A stretch of DNA of 64,000 nt from Cenococcum geophilum 1.58 (Eukaryota; Ascomycota; Dothideomycetes; Gloniales; Gloniaceae). Below, piece by piece: positions 48,132-59,975 of the stretch (position 1 is the stretch's first letter; each line of letters begins with the position of its first letter). The position numbers and the translations under genes are program-made. The notes under the pieces are model-generated. The model made no database searches, had not been told where the DNA came from, and worked only from the letters and a program-made list of their open reading frames with translations. The stretch is taken from NCBI GenBank assembly GCA_001692895.1, contig KV748212.1, positions 1,176,428-1,240,427 of the forward strand, written 5' to 3'.

Positions 48132-50060
48132 GTTATAGTAGACGGCATAGGCTCGCCTAAAGGTGGACGTATAGACTCTATAGGCTCTATTTAGATGCCT
48201 ATCTTTCCTTACTAGATTTACATAGGTATAAATAATACTAATAACCTTTCTATCTCGCTAAGGCGTTCTAAAATCGTCTATACGCGTAATTAAACCCCCT
48301 TTATTTTAGAGATTGCGGCCTTATATCTTAGCTTAGCTATAGCCTTATAGGCGGGCCAGTATTTTTATATTATTAGCTTATTTAATATAACTATATTAGC
48401 TAGCGAGCTTTTTACCTACGTAGTAAACCTCTAGTACTCCTTATAGCTAAAGAAAGGGTTCTTCTATAGGGGGTAAAGCGGGAACTACTTATATAAGATT
48501 ACTAAGTCCTATAATAGGATTACCCTAAGTATATAGAGGAGGCGTAGAAATCCTAAGCCCGTAAGGTTAAGCTATATAACCTTATTATTAGCCCTATCTA
48601 AGTAGTAGGCCTCTATATATTTTAGCTAGACGTTAGTCTTAGGCCATATTTTTAAATAAAGGGCCTCCTTTAGCACCTCCTGTACGTAGTGGAGAAAGTA
48701 GCCCTTTTCTTTCTTTAGGAAGCCGGCGATTGACTATATAAATATATAGGGTAGGTAGCTAAGGTAGGCTCCTATTATCGCGTCTATATTCTAGCATCCA
48801 GCCTATTTAATTTAGGTCTCCTTAATGCTGCTAAGCTTAGTATACTAGACACTTTACTTACGAACGCTATAGGTCTTCTTCTTTAAGTAAATTCCTACCC
48901 CCTAGAATATCTTTTTATTCTATTTAAACTACGTATAATAGCTTAGCAGTTATTATAGTACTTTAATACTACTAGGGAAGACGTATAGGTTATAGTAGTC
49001 CTCTAGCTACTAAAAATATAGAAAGCTTTTAGCGCTATCTTTACCCTAGCGGTTAAAGAAGTAAAAGGCTATTATAGAGAGGGGGTAGAGAATAGGGTTA
49101 GTGTTCCGTATATAGCCTATATACTTAACCTTACTATACTAATTCTGCTTCCCTTATATTATTAATATAATTATATACGGCGCTAACTTATCTAGTTTAG
49201 GCCCTTTATTCTCTAGTTTAATAAGAATAAGATTAGTCAGCTAAATATCTTATCTACTTTTACTATAGGTAATAGTAGTATAGCCTAAAAAATGGGTTAG
49301 AAAACGGTAGCTATATAAACTAGGTAGGGGATATATAAACCTAATAAATACTTAGCTATAGTTTAAAGGTAAAACTTAACTAAACCTAGTATCTTAGAGC
49401 CCGTCTCCTAGTATTAAGTAATTACCTTTTTAAGCCCTTTAATGTTATAGCCGCTAGTAATTATAAATAGGCCTTAATTAATAAAGTTAACATATTAAAT
49501 CTAGTCCTTATTATAGCGGACATTATTTAATACTACTAAGAGCTTTGCCCCCTATAGCGGCTATAAGGTATTACCTTCTAACTACTATATATAAAGCTTA
49601 GTAATAGCGGAGACGTAGCTATTTATAACTAAGTATTAAACTATCTCGTTAAATAGGGTGTCTAGGGCCTCCTCGTCCTATATCTTCACTTCCTCCTTTA
49701 TAGCTTCCTCCCCTATACCTATAGCTGCCCCTATAGCTACTTTCCCCCCTAGCTACTTTACCCGCTTAACCGTCTTTTACCTCTTCTTTACCTACTTACT
49801 ATCTTTTTATATCTCTTTCTATTTTAACTTCCGTTTTTAATAGCTAACAGCTTATCATTCTTAGTAAATAACTTACTACTCTAAAAATAGGTAAATCTTA
49901 TCTTCCATTACCTAGGCGCCGTCTATATTACCTTCTAGTCTTATATACTAGTCTTCCCACTCTTTCTACTTTAGCTTTACACCCTTATAGTATTCTTTAA
50001 GCGCTAGGCCTTATAAATATTATATAGCCGTACTATCTGGGCCTTAAATTCATTCTAGAG
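48130..50060 (-). mobile_element. Crypton-type tyrosine recombinase relic
   Basis: Minus-strand frame interrupted by RIP stops. The N-terminal part (about 50040-49850) has KLKQKEWEDQY and MEDKIYLFLE, like the core-binding region of fungal Crypton/NDC10-type proteins. The central part (49640-49450) has YVSAITKLY, then LEGNTL, YVNFI and GLFIITSGYNIKGLK. The catalytic part (about 48900-48750) has KKTYSVRK (the HxxR-like arginine), AGCQNIDAIIGAYLSYLP and IAGFLKKEKGYF. The C-terminal part has GLGFLRLLYILRVILLQDLVIL near 48560. This order matches tyrosine recombinases of fungal Cryptons with GCR1_C/NDC10-like regions as I know them; it does not match a DDE enzyme. The gene cannot be functional. Confidence 0.75.
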
Positions 50061-50192
50061 GCTATAAAAAGAGGGGAAGAAGGAGGCTAGGGGGGCTTCC
50101 TTTAACTATAAAGTAGACTATAGGGTTAAAAAAACTCTTAAAAGACTCTATCTCTATAAGAGGTTAAGGGAAAGACGCGTAAGTATAGCGTG

Positions 50193-50368
50193 TGTTGGTT
50201 ACACAAGGGGATATCACGTAGCTACGGTTCGTAGATAGTATAATGATTGTTCTTTTAATATAGAAAGCAAAGGATCATAAGGATCGCAGTGCCTAAGTAG
50301 GGGGCTAATAAGTCACCATAAGGGTGACTAATCAGAGACAATATAACCTCTATCCATACATTCCAACA
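50193..50368 (-). repeat. LTR (left on the plus strand)
   Basis: 176 bp, tgttgg ... ccaaca. Pairs with 52127-52302. Confidence 0.9.
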
Positions 50369-50769
50369 CTAGCAGTTCTTTCTTTATGCTTATAGCGCTG
50401 CAAAAAGGCAGCAAAGTATTAGTTTAGCTACAGGTAGAAGCAGCAAAAGTCTATTTAGGTAGTAGTACGGTACTAGCGGCGGTAGTAATAGTGGTTAGGT
50501 ATAGAGCTTGTCTATTAGTCGGTCGGTTAATCGTAGGCGTATAGGTATAATTATTCGGTTAGTAGATCGCAGGCGTATCGGCGCGATAGTTATCATTTAG
50601 GTAGCAGTACGGTGCGAGCGTCGGGTGGTTCCATAGTAAGTCCGTTTGTTTAACCTACCCCTTTATTATATCGTCCGCAGGGTGCTTAATTGCGGCTAAA
50701 GTTTTGGTAGTAGTTTCGGCCTTAATCTTAATTGTGGTAGTAGCGATCCGTATAGAAGGTAGTATATAC

Positions 50770-51720
50770 TCTTTAACTAGGGTATTCCTTTTCCCATGCA
50801 ACAATTAAAGACTGTAAAGGAATTCCCTGGCAAGCCATAAACAACTTATTATCTGTGTAGATCTCTGCAATTATAGCCACCTCCTTGCTGTATCTAGGTC
50901 CTTACCTAGGTCCTTACTCCGTACTAGTCACGGCCGGTTTAGGTGGTGTATATATATATAGCTGCTGCGGTCGCTGCGGAGGTTCCTGCGGAGGTTATTG
51001 CGGAGGTTGCTGCGGAGGTTCTTGCGGAGATTCTTGTGGAGATTGCTGCGGAGGTTGCTGCAGAGGTTGCTGCGGAGGTTCTTGCGGAGATTGCTGCGGA
51101 GGTTCTTGCGGAGATTCTTGCGGAGATTGCTGCGGAGGTTGCTGTAGAGGTTGCTGCGAAGGTTCTTGCTGTGGAGGTTGCTTCGGAGCTTATTGCGGAG
51201 CTTAAGGTATAGGTTAAGATACGGCAGCCTGAGGAACTTAAGGTGTTTAATAGCCTAAGGCTATCTATAGTGTTGCTTGTGGCTGTCCGTTATTAGGATT
51301 CCCTTAAGAGTTAAACTTTTTTTAGTGCTTAATCTCTTATAGAGTCCATTTATACTCTTCTTCTACGTTAAGGACTTACTAAATATTGTCTCTAATAGTA
51401 CCCCCATTTATAGGTACAAACACTCCATTCTCCCGTAGGAAGTCTTAAAAATCCTAAATAATATAAATATTGCTAAGTGCCCAGGTGTTGGCAGTCTATC
51501 CTATAAAATCCTCCCTAAAATATTCCCACAGCTATAAATCGGTATAGTATTTACTTCGGTAAAATAGAATACGGTATAGGAGAAAGCCGTTAACTTATTT
51601 TACGGTATAAGTTGTTATATTAATAGTAAATTTATCCTAATCTTTATCGATAAGTTTCGCGTACGCAGCTACCCCTAGTGGTAAGAAGTCTCTCCAGTTA
51701 TTTGGAATGGCCGTAGCCAT
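50770..51720 (-). pseudogene. Gag-like protein with Gln/Pro repeats, RIP-interrupted
   Basis: Starts at ATG 51720 with MATAIPNNWRDFLPLGVAAY, a start seen in fungal copia Gag-like proteins. Scattered stops are at expected Gln or Trp codons (CAA/CAG or TGG changed to TAA/TAG). From about 51200 to 50960 it becomes a repeat of PPQQ, SPQE and PLQQ. The tail reads [20 protein letters not shown] and ends near 50770. The Cys/Gly-rich open frame seen on the plus strand (50885-51205) is the antisense shadow of the Gln/Pro repeat. Confidence 0.75.
50961..51205 (-). repeat. 12 bp-based tandem repeat encoding Pro/Gln in gag
   Basis: Plus-strand units ttgctgcggagg, ttcttgcggaga and variants, about 20 in a row. 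All are multiples of three, so the frame stays open on both strands. Minus reading gives PPQQ/SPQE. Confidence 0.9.
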
Positions 51721-52126
51721 GTTTTCAGAGGAAGGGAAGTATTATTGGTGTAGGGATTGTCGTTTAGTACGCGTTCGTGACGTATATTTATCGTCTAGTA
51801 CGCGTTTATAGTTTGGTACGCGTTCGTAACGAGAATCTACGATTATGGGGCTTAGGACCAGTTCTAGCCTTAAATCGCGAAGACTCGTAAAGCGTGTTGT
51901 TCTGCGTAATAGACGCAAGAATCCGTAATCTTAGAAAGGCTCAGGACCAGTTCTGGCCTTTAGATCCTTAAATTCGTGGAAGAGTTCTATTTAAGGTTTA
52001 GGACCAGTTCTAACCTTAAAAAGACAGCTTCCTCTAGCATAAGTAGCACTGGTATAGTGGCTTGTCTCTTCTTAGTGGAATACTTAGCTGTTCTGTAGTA
52101 TAACAGTAAAGTTAACCACTAATTAG

Positions 52127-52302
52127 TGTTGGTTACACAAGGGGATATCACGTAGCTACGGTTCGTAGATAGTATGATAATTGTTCTTTTAATGTAAAAA
52201 GCAAAGGATTATAAGGATCGCAGTGCCTAAGTAGGGGGCTGATAAGTCACCATAAGGGTAACTAATTAGAGACAATATAACCTCTATCCATACATTCCGA
52301 TA
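52127..52302 (-). repeat. LTR (right on the plus strand)
   Basis: 176 bp partner of 50193-50368, followed by the target duplication gcgtg at 52303-52307. Confidence 0.9.
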
Positions 52303-52307
52303 GCGTG

Positions 52308-52663
52308 GGTATAGGTAAATAAAGCCACTAAACGCGTAAATATTAAAGGAAGAGGAGAAGAAGAGAGCTCTATATTATAGAATTAGAATTATAGTAGGCC
52401 GTTCTATATAAAATTAGAAGCCTTATGTAAGCTAGGAGCTAGCGCGAGCATAAGAATAAAAAGAGGGTTAAAAAATAGATTGTCGAGGCGATAATAAGGT
52501 TGAAGGCGCGCGATAAGGTCCTTTATACTAACCTAGTACTAACCTAGGCCTTAAAAACGCGTCTAAAAAGTAGAGGCCACCACCAAAAGGGGGGGTAATA
52601 TTTGGACGATATGTCGCGGACCTTAGGGGGTTGTGCGTAACTTAAGGTTATGCCAAGCCTATA
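52308..52663. other. Unassigned remnant with a polypurine tract
   Basis: No gene. A run accaccaaaagggggggtaat (about 52580-52600) resembles the polypurine tract at the end of gypsy elements, and a retroelement 3' end may finish here. The DNA from 52303 continues the sequence that preceded the gag-only element at 50192. Confidence 0.4.
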
Positions 52664-52728
52664 GTCGTTTACGAAATATCGGTAAAAATTCGCCAAGCCG
52701 AAAAATTCGCATCGCACCTCACCAAAAT
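52664..52728 (+). repeat. Terminal sequence related to the 820 bp palindromic element
   Basis: The block tagtcgtttacgaaatatcg and the following bases, including cgccaagccg and cgcatcgc, align with the ends of the element at 5190-6009. The outer bases are preceded by TA. It is cut by LINE-D at 52728; the other side of the break is at 59976. No mirrored second end was found in the window. Confidence 0.6.
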
Positions 52729-55700
52729 AAAAACACAAATCTTTGCGAAAATTAAATTTTTGAAATAACTCTATAACTACAACTCCTAGCGTTTTAAATT
52801 AAGCTGTATTCTTCTTATAAGCCCTCTAGCTATTATCTAATACTCAGAGATGGCCGAAAAGAAAGGCCGCTAGCCTAATATTAGACGCGTTAACCTAAAC
52901 CACAACGCGCACGGTTAAAATATTATGGTTAAAATTGCTAAAATCCTTAAATTCGGCACTCTACTACATGAAAAAGCAGATGGGAAGGCCCTCCTATATA
53001 GGGTATACAAGCCCTTTTTTAATTTGGTGTTAAAATATATTAAAATAGCCATTAAATAGCCCTTAGAAAAGAAACTAAAAGAGACCCTTACGCGTTTTAA
53101 ACGCTAAACTAAAGCTATTAAGAACGCGGTAGACCAAATTAAATATAATTAAAAGATAGCTATCCCCCCTGCCGTACGAAGCAGAAGCCTATAGTTAGCC
53201 ATTTAAAGCTAGGCGAACATTACTATAGCTATACCGCCGCCCCCGTTTATATAGTCCCGCCTATTACCTAGCGTTACTCTAACGCTAGTAGCACCGGAAT
53301 ACTAATGCGTAGTTATTAAATTTAATAAGAAGGTAAACGCGGAGCTTCTTTAGATACTTAAGGAGCCTTATAAAAATATTTAGGAAAAATTAAATAATGC
53401 GTTATCTAAATTAGGAAACGTACTCGTAAATAAGGTATAGATTACCGCGTCACGGATCCTTAGGTTAGGAGATATTATTATTTTCGCGAAAATACTAGTA
53501 TAGGTAGACGACCTGCGTAGATACGAAGATAAATAGGAAAAAACCCTAGGGAGGAGCGCTTAGGTAATTAAGCCTATATATAGAGTAATTACATATAACA
53601 TACCTATATATTTAGTTAACGATATAAAGAAGAAGGCTATTGTTAGGAAATTTAAGCTGGAAAATTAGAGAGTACTTAGTAGTTATAGGATTATTAGCTA
53701 GAGGTGGCTTAGGCCCCTAAAGGAGAAGTAAAGAGATGCCTCTTTAATGCTAGAATTTAAGACTGTATTAGGTATATATACTATAATATATACGGAGGTT
53801 CTCTACTAGGATAGCACTTATAAGAGAACCAAAAGGTTTAATAGAGCTTACCTAGTAAAGCGATATTTTAAATGCTACTATTATAGATATAGTAGTAGTA
53901 GTAGTAATTCTTAATTAACGTCTGATACGGATCCTATCTAGGCCCACGCAGACTACTCCGTTATAGGGGGAAAACTTATAATTTACAGGAAGAAAACCCT
54001 GCAGTTTGGGGGAGGAAAAACCCTATGAGCCACCTTAGTAGGATAAAAAACCCCGGTTTGCCATGTCCGTCCGTAGCGGCGGCCCTGCGGGCCTACGGCT
54101 ACGTCCTGTCCTCCTTAGATGTTTAAACTCCTTAGGAACCACTGCTTCCTTCTCTAGCTTATCCTAGCTAGGGTTCACTACGTCCTAGCTAGGCCTTGCC
54201 GTTCGATTGCTGTACACTTATGGTTATATTCCGTATTTTGACTACCCCCTATATACTATCTCTTATTAACTATTACCATATACGCCATGCCTTCCCCCCC
54301 CTAAGGCCTATTAAAGGCGTAAGGGGAATTTATCTATAAACTACCACTATACTAAAAGGCGAGCGGGACGTATATGCCTGAGTATCTTTTATGCCTAGGC
54401 CCTAGTCACTAGGCCCTCGCCAAGGGTCACCACTCCTTAAGAGGAGACAGGAAAACCGTACGGTATTGTCCAGGCTGCTAGGTAGTATTTAATAGTTAAT
54501 AGTGAGTAACCGCATGCTCCGCGGGCGATCGCCCTAGGGGTTAGGAGGGGCCGTATATTTGCTCGTTGCTCGTTCGTTCGCAATCGCTCGTTCGTCGACG
54601 TAAGAGGTCGTCGATGCTCTCTACTAGGGGTCAAGGGATGTTATCGAATGCCGCGCATCCATATTGGATCGTACAGGTGCCTTAATAGGAGAATAGTGTT
54701 GCTGTTGTTCGTAAGGGGCACTCAGTAGTGGTTTTTAAGATCTCACCATCCCATATAAAAACTTTTCACCACCGCCCACAATACCCACTACTACCACTAG
54801 GTCGTATCGCACGCTATACGACGTCTCTGCGTTGGCTCTGAGTCTGAACTTTAAAGACTTAGGTTTGTAGCCGTCACCACGTACAGGTGCAGAGTCCGTT
54901 TTCGACGGCCTATTATAGATATATAGAAACCTAATATTATAAATAAGAAATATATAGAAGATACTCCGCTTAAGATTATAATATAAAAGAATCTAAGGCT
55001 AACTAGCAGAAGTATACCCTCTACTAAGGGAAGTATAACTTCTAGTTACTAACCTGTCCCGAATATAAAAAGGAGATAGCTTATATAGAGAAGGCGAAAG
55101 TTAGACTTTGTGTAAATCTATACTAACCTAATAATCTAGTATATATTATACTAGGGCTATTAGAAATTGGAAGTCGAAATAATAGCTAGTTAAGCTCCCT
55201 ACCCCTATTAGCAACGCTATTAGTAAATATAACAAATAGTATAAATAGAATAAGACTAATGGAAATAGACGGAATATAAAGATAGAAGAGACTAGTAGAG
55301 GGCTCTGTAGGAAGCCTAATAGGAAGAGTAATATAAGAAAGAGAAGTAAGTAGGATAGTAAGCGCTAAGAGCTTATAAAGAGATATATTACTAATTCGCC
55401 CTAAGCTAAGTAAACGTATTACTATTAAACTAAAGTCTAGTAAAAAGAAGGGCAAAGTAAAAATAAAAGAAGACGTAATATCTAGCTATAGCTATAGCTA
55501 AAGTAAATAATAAAGCTAAATGCAGAAGGAGATAATTGAGATTAAAATGGATAAATAGGCTAATATTAAGGATAACAGCTTAGATCTTAGCTAAAGCTCT
55601 TAAAGCTCCTAGTACTCTATAAGGAGCTAAGGCAAAGCTTATATACTATAGATAAATATCTTAGGTCGTTCCTAATAATAGACGACCCAGGTATCTATAC

Positions 55701-58700
55701 TATTAAGGTACTATAATATAATATAGGAAAGAGTTACCTATAAATACAAGAGCTCCTCTAGGATAAACAGATATGGTAGTACGACGTACTTGCCTTATAA
55801 AAAGTATAGTGTAGTAAGAGACTAGAACGGGATTTCCCTATAACTACTAACCTAATTAGCGACAGGTTCTACCTATACTACCCCCCCTATTTAGGGACGA
55901 GAGTGTGCCTTTTTATTAATAGAAGTATTCTAATTAGATATCTCTATATTATAGACTATAGATAGAACCTAGTTATAGTATTAATTACGAACTAAGGAGA
56001 AGACTAGTAGCATATAATTACTGTATTTAACGTCTATAACCTAAACCCCCCTTTACTATATAATAGGCTAAACGGGCTCCTAAGGGGCTGTATGCTCCTA
56101 AAACTAAATAATACCTTAAGAAGATAAAAGGACTAAACTACAGCACTATAGTAGTTAGAGACTTTAATCTCTACTACTTTAGATAGGGAGGGCCTAAAGC
56201 TAGGCCTAACTATAGAGCAGCAGTAAAATACCTTATTAAGGTAATGGAGAATAACAAACTTAAACTAAGCTTTAAAACAGGATTAATTATAAGGCTAGCT
56301 AAAGGAGTAGGTATAAACCCCTTTATAATTAATTTTAGCCTCGTTATTTCTGACGTGGCTGACTACCTAATTTAATTAAGAGTTAGCACGGAACTGGATA
56401 AAGGATCCAACTACCTTTTAGTTAAAACTAAAACGGGAAAATGAACCTCTATATCGACTCTTTTAAAAAAAAATAGAGAAATATTCTATAATATACTCCA
56501 AGAGCTATCTAAAGTGCTACTAACCCTACTAAAAGATTAGATTAATATAATAGTTATTAGAATTATAAACACACTTACTAAAGCCGTAAAACTGTCTACA
56601 CTAATAGCTAAAATTAGCCCGAGATCTAAACTAGGATAGTTAGAAGAATATACTAAAGCAATTAAAGCGGAGAGATAAGTATAAAGACACTATAATAGGC
56701 TCCTAATAGAAGAGAACTATACTATACTATAGATAGTAAGGAGAGAAAAGACTAGGACTATTAAGAAGGCTATAAAAATGGAACATAGAGATAGAGTTAG
56801 CGAGGTTAAGGATATAAAGGGATTATAGTCCCTATATACCTAGGCTAGGAAAAGGAATATTATAAGGACTATATTTATACTAGATATTAGAGATGCAACG
56901 GGCACCCTATAACGTATGGTGGAAGGAAAGATAGTAGCCCTAAAAGGCTTCTTTTTCTCTATACCACCTATAATAGATCTTAGAAATTATAATATAGGAG
57001 GTAAAAGAAGCTATTAAAATAACTAGTTTAAATAAGGCGCTGGGAGAGGATTAGCTTCTAAGCCGGGTGCTTTATAAGGCTATATAGGAACTAAAAGAAC
57101 TACTTATACGACTTTTTAACTACTACCTAGTAGTAGGGTACCGCCTAGCATACTTTAGAAGATCTATTATAGTAGCACTCCGAAAACTAAAGAAAGGGGA
57201 CTTTAGAGACCCTAAGATGTATAAACTAATTGCCTTACTAAATACAGTAGGGAAGCTAATGGATAAAGTGCGTATAAAACGAATACTCTTTATAGCGGAC
57301 GCCTACGGCCTCCTACTACGTACCTATATAGGTGGAAGAGCAGCAGCCGGTTATAAATACGCGGTATACCTTCTTCTGGAAAAGATATACGCGTTATAGC
57401 AAACGGGAGAGGAGGATATAGTAAGCCTGCTTATGCTAGACGTAAGCGGAGCCTTTAATAATATATTACACTATAGGCTTATCTACTACCTCCAGAAACG
57501 AAGAATATTTACCCTAATAGTTAACTGGATTACTAGCTTTCTTATAGGAAGATTTACTTATATTAAGCTACTAGAAGGTATATTAGAAAGATTTCCTATA
57601 CTAATAGGGATCCTATAGGGATTACCAATATCACCAATTCTCTACCTATTCTATAACGCTGACCTTTTAAATATTACTATGGACGAAGACGGGCTTAGGT
57701 ATAGACTTGTTATAGGCTATATTAATAATATAAGTATTATAGTAAACGGAAGAACCACTAAAGAAATAACTAGGATACTAGTAATGCTATATAAAAGGGC
57801 GGAAAAGTAGGCAAATTAGCACGCCTTAGTATTCGCACTATAGAAGTATAAGCTTATATACTTTATCCTACCAAAAAAGAAAATATTGGAGGAGAATAGA
57901 AAGCACCCTTTAGTACTCCAGCTAAAGAATAGAGGGATATAGATAATCTAGCTAACTATAAAGGCCCAATACCTAGGAGTTATCTTAGATAACTAACTCT
58001 TTAGAAAGGTACACCTGGACTATATTATTAAAAGATTAATAGGCTAGCTTATATGCCTATCTAGCATCGCAGGATCTATATAAGGCATTACGACTAGATA
58101 TATAAGATAGCTATATACTGCTATAGTTGTACTACGTATGCTATATATAGCCTCCTGCTGGTATATACTAGAAGGAGGACGCGGGTTTATTAAAAGAGTT
58201 AAATAAGTCTACTAGGTGCTTATAAGGATCTAGTATAAAGCGCTCTGCCTTGTAACGGGAGCGTTTTAAACTATAGCTAGAGCCGCACTAGAAGTTAATA
58301 TGCACATCTTACCTATTAAAGTAGCACTCTACTAAGCAGTAGAGTCCTCCCTAACCCGAATTAGGGGGTTACAACTATATAATAAAATCCTATAATTAAG
58401 AAGATCTGCTCTAACTAAATATAAATAGTATAGCCTACTTTAGAAGATAGAGAGTAACGCTATGCCATACCTCTCTAAGGGAATACTACCTATAGAGGAG
58501 ATCCGCCTAGAGAGGCTCTACCCTTAGGTTAAACCGCTATAAACCTATATTACTAGGGATAAAGAAATATTAAAGTAGGAGCATGACTAGATTGTATAGG
58601 AGGCTAAAAATAGCCTAAGACACCTCCTAGCGTACATTAATGGAAGCGAAATTAATAGGGAGATTAGAGCGTTAGTATATATACCCTAATTAGGAATAGA

Positions 58701-59975
58701 AGTAACTAACTATATAAAAACGAACTAAGTAAGTAGTATATACGCTAGGAAACTAAGAGGTCTCTAGCTGGCCTTAGACCTAGCGCTAAAATACTTACTA
58801 TTAATTAGAAGACTTACGATATTCACGGATAGCTAAGTAGTAATTTAAGTAGTAGTGAAGCCTTAGAACTAATTAGGATAATACCTTATATATAGAATAA
58901 GGTAAAGGCTCCTAGTAGTATAGATAATGAGTATAAAAGTCGTAATATACTGGATCCCTTTATATATAAAGATGAAAGGAAATAAATAAGTAGATATCTT
59001 AGTAAAGCAAATAGTAAAATAGAGAAAGGACAGAATAGGGCTAAGAGCCTCTACTCTCACCTCCCTATAAAGCCTATTATTTATAGCAAAAAGAACTATA
59101 AAGGCCCGAATGGAGGCATACTAGGAGAAGAAATAAGAAAGTAGTAAAATGGGAAGGAAGTTATATAGACTAGCACTAAAGATTTTAAAGCAGAGGCTTA
59201 AGATATATAACAACATACTAAAGGCCCTTTTGGCTATACTTACCCAGATCTAAATAGGAAAGATAGCTCTAAAGAGCTACCTCTATAGGATTAAACGTGC
59301 GCCTGACTTAAGGTACACGTATAGGGACGAATAGATAGGGCGATATATCCTAGTTAAATGTCCTAATTTTAAAGAACTAAGAAAAGAAATATAGCCGTAT
59401 AATAGCCAACCTTAGAGTATTTAGAAGATCTTAAATAAGACATAGTTAGTAAAGAAGGTAGTAATCTATATAGTATAAATAGGCCTCCTAGGGCAGTTTA
59501 TAGAAGCTAGGAATAGACTAAAAGTAACTACTTAAGTTCCTCTTAATGGCAGACACGTTATATATAATATTAGCAGAAGACGGATAGTATTATAGTAAGA
59601 AAATAGGCCCTAAAAAGGCCTGGCTTCGATATATAGTACAGAATAGAGGTATTTTGTATATTTACTACTTTTTAATTATTTAATTTCAATTATCTCCTTT
59701 ATATAGAAACTTACCCTACTTACATATATCCTTATAATTGTTTTACTCTGGCGTACAATTCTTAATTCTTAATTTAGACTTAGTAATTATAGACGTTTAC
59801 TTCTCTTCTAGGCACTATATAACTACAGCACGTAGTAAATAGGCGGATGAGGGCCTTACGAAATCACTGCTATAGGTGAGACGGGTAATTACCTAGGATC
59901 CACCTCTGTAAAATAGAAGACCCGGCATGGCGCCCTTAGGGCAGCTAAAACGGTGTATAATTTATAAAAAAAAAA
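52729..59975 (+). mobile_element. LINE-D: full-length Tad1-like LINE with ORF1 and ORF2, RIP-degraded
   Basis: Flanked by the 12-base duplication cctcaccaaaat (52717-52728 and 59976-59987) and ending in a poly(A)-like tail (59964-59975). ORF1 (from ATG 52851) reads through to VDDLRRYEDK and KLENQRVLSSYRIIS, then a Gag zinc-knuckle region resumes after an insertion at 54924 (CPEYKKEIAYIEKAKVR near 55055). ORF2 has an endonuclease (VVRDFNLYYFRQGG near 56150), reverse transcriptase (LDVSGAFNNILHYRLI near 57435, GLPISPILYLFYNADLL near 57620, GYINNISII near 57715 with both box Asp changed to Asn), RNase H (YINGSEINREI near 58640, IFTDSQVVIQ near 58820) and a C-terminal CPNFKELR near 59360. About 6.2 kb without the nested insertion. 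Confidence 0.9.
53892..54910 (-). mobile_element. 1.02 kb LINE-tailed non-autonomous insertion
   Basis: Bracketed by the 13-base duplication tattatagatata (53879-53891 and 54911-54923), in the middle of LINE-D ORF1. The plus-strand left end is a (TAG)n stretch, so the 3' tail on the minus strand is (CTA)n. The last 250 bp before the tail match the 3' UTR of the LINE fragment at 17725 (ggcccacgcagactactcc, gaaaaccc, ggaaccactgct). The rest (about 54200-54910) is GC-moderate, keeps CA/TG, and has no reverse transcriptase or other recognisable frame. Confidence 0.75.

Larger units (their letters stand above)
50193..52302 (-). mobile_element. Gag-only LTR element with both LTRs and target duplication
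   Basis: Two 176 bp LTRs (50193-50368 and 52127-52302) start tgttggttacac and end ttccaaca or ttccgata. The element is bracketed by the 5 bp duplication gcgtg (50188-50192 and 52303-52307). The 1.76 kb interior carries only a gag-like frame on the minus strand; no protease, integrase or RT is present. The TGTTGG ends and gag type suggest copia ancestry. It would depend on enzymes supplied in trans. The LTRs differ by a handful of C/T and G/A changes, so it is younger or less RIP-mutated than most elements here. Confidence 0.85.

Noticed and set aside
48130..50060. Starship captain (DUF3435-type) recombinase
   Set aside because: The motif order fits Crypton/NDC10-like recombinases better, and no cargo or Starship ends were seen. 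A profile search could overturn this.
50885..51205. Cys/Gly-rich open frame of 106 codons (plus)
   Set aside because: It is the antisense reading of the Pro/Gln tandem repeat of the minus-strand gag; the frame is open only because repeat units are multiples of three.
57217..57618. Two short open frames that look like genes
   Set aside because: They are surviving stretches of the LINE-D reverse transcriptase between RIP stops.
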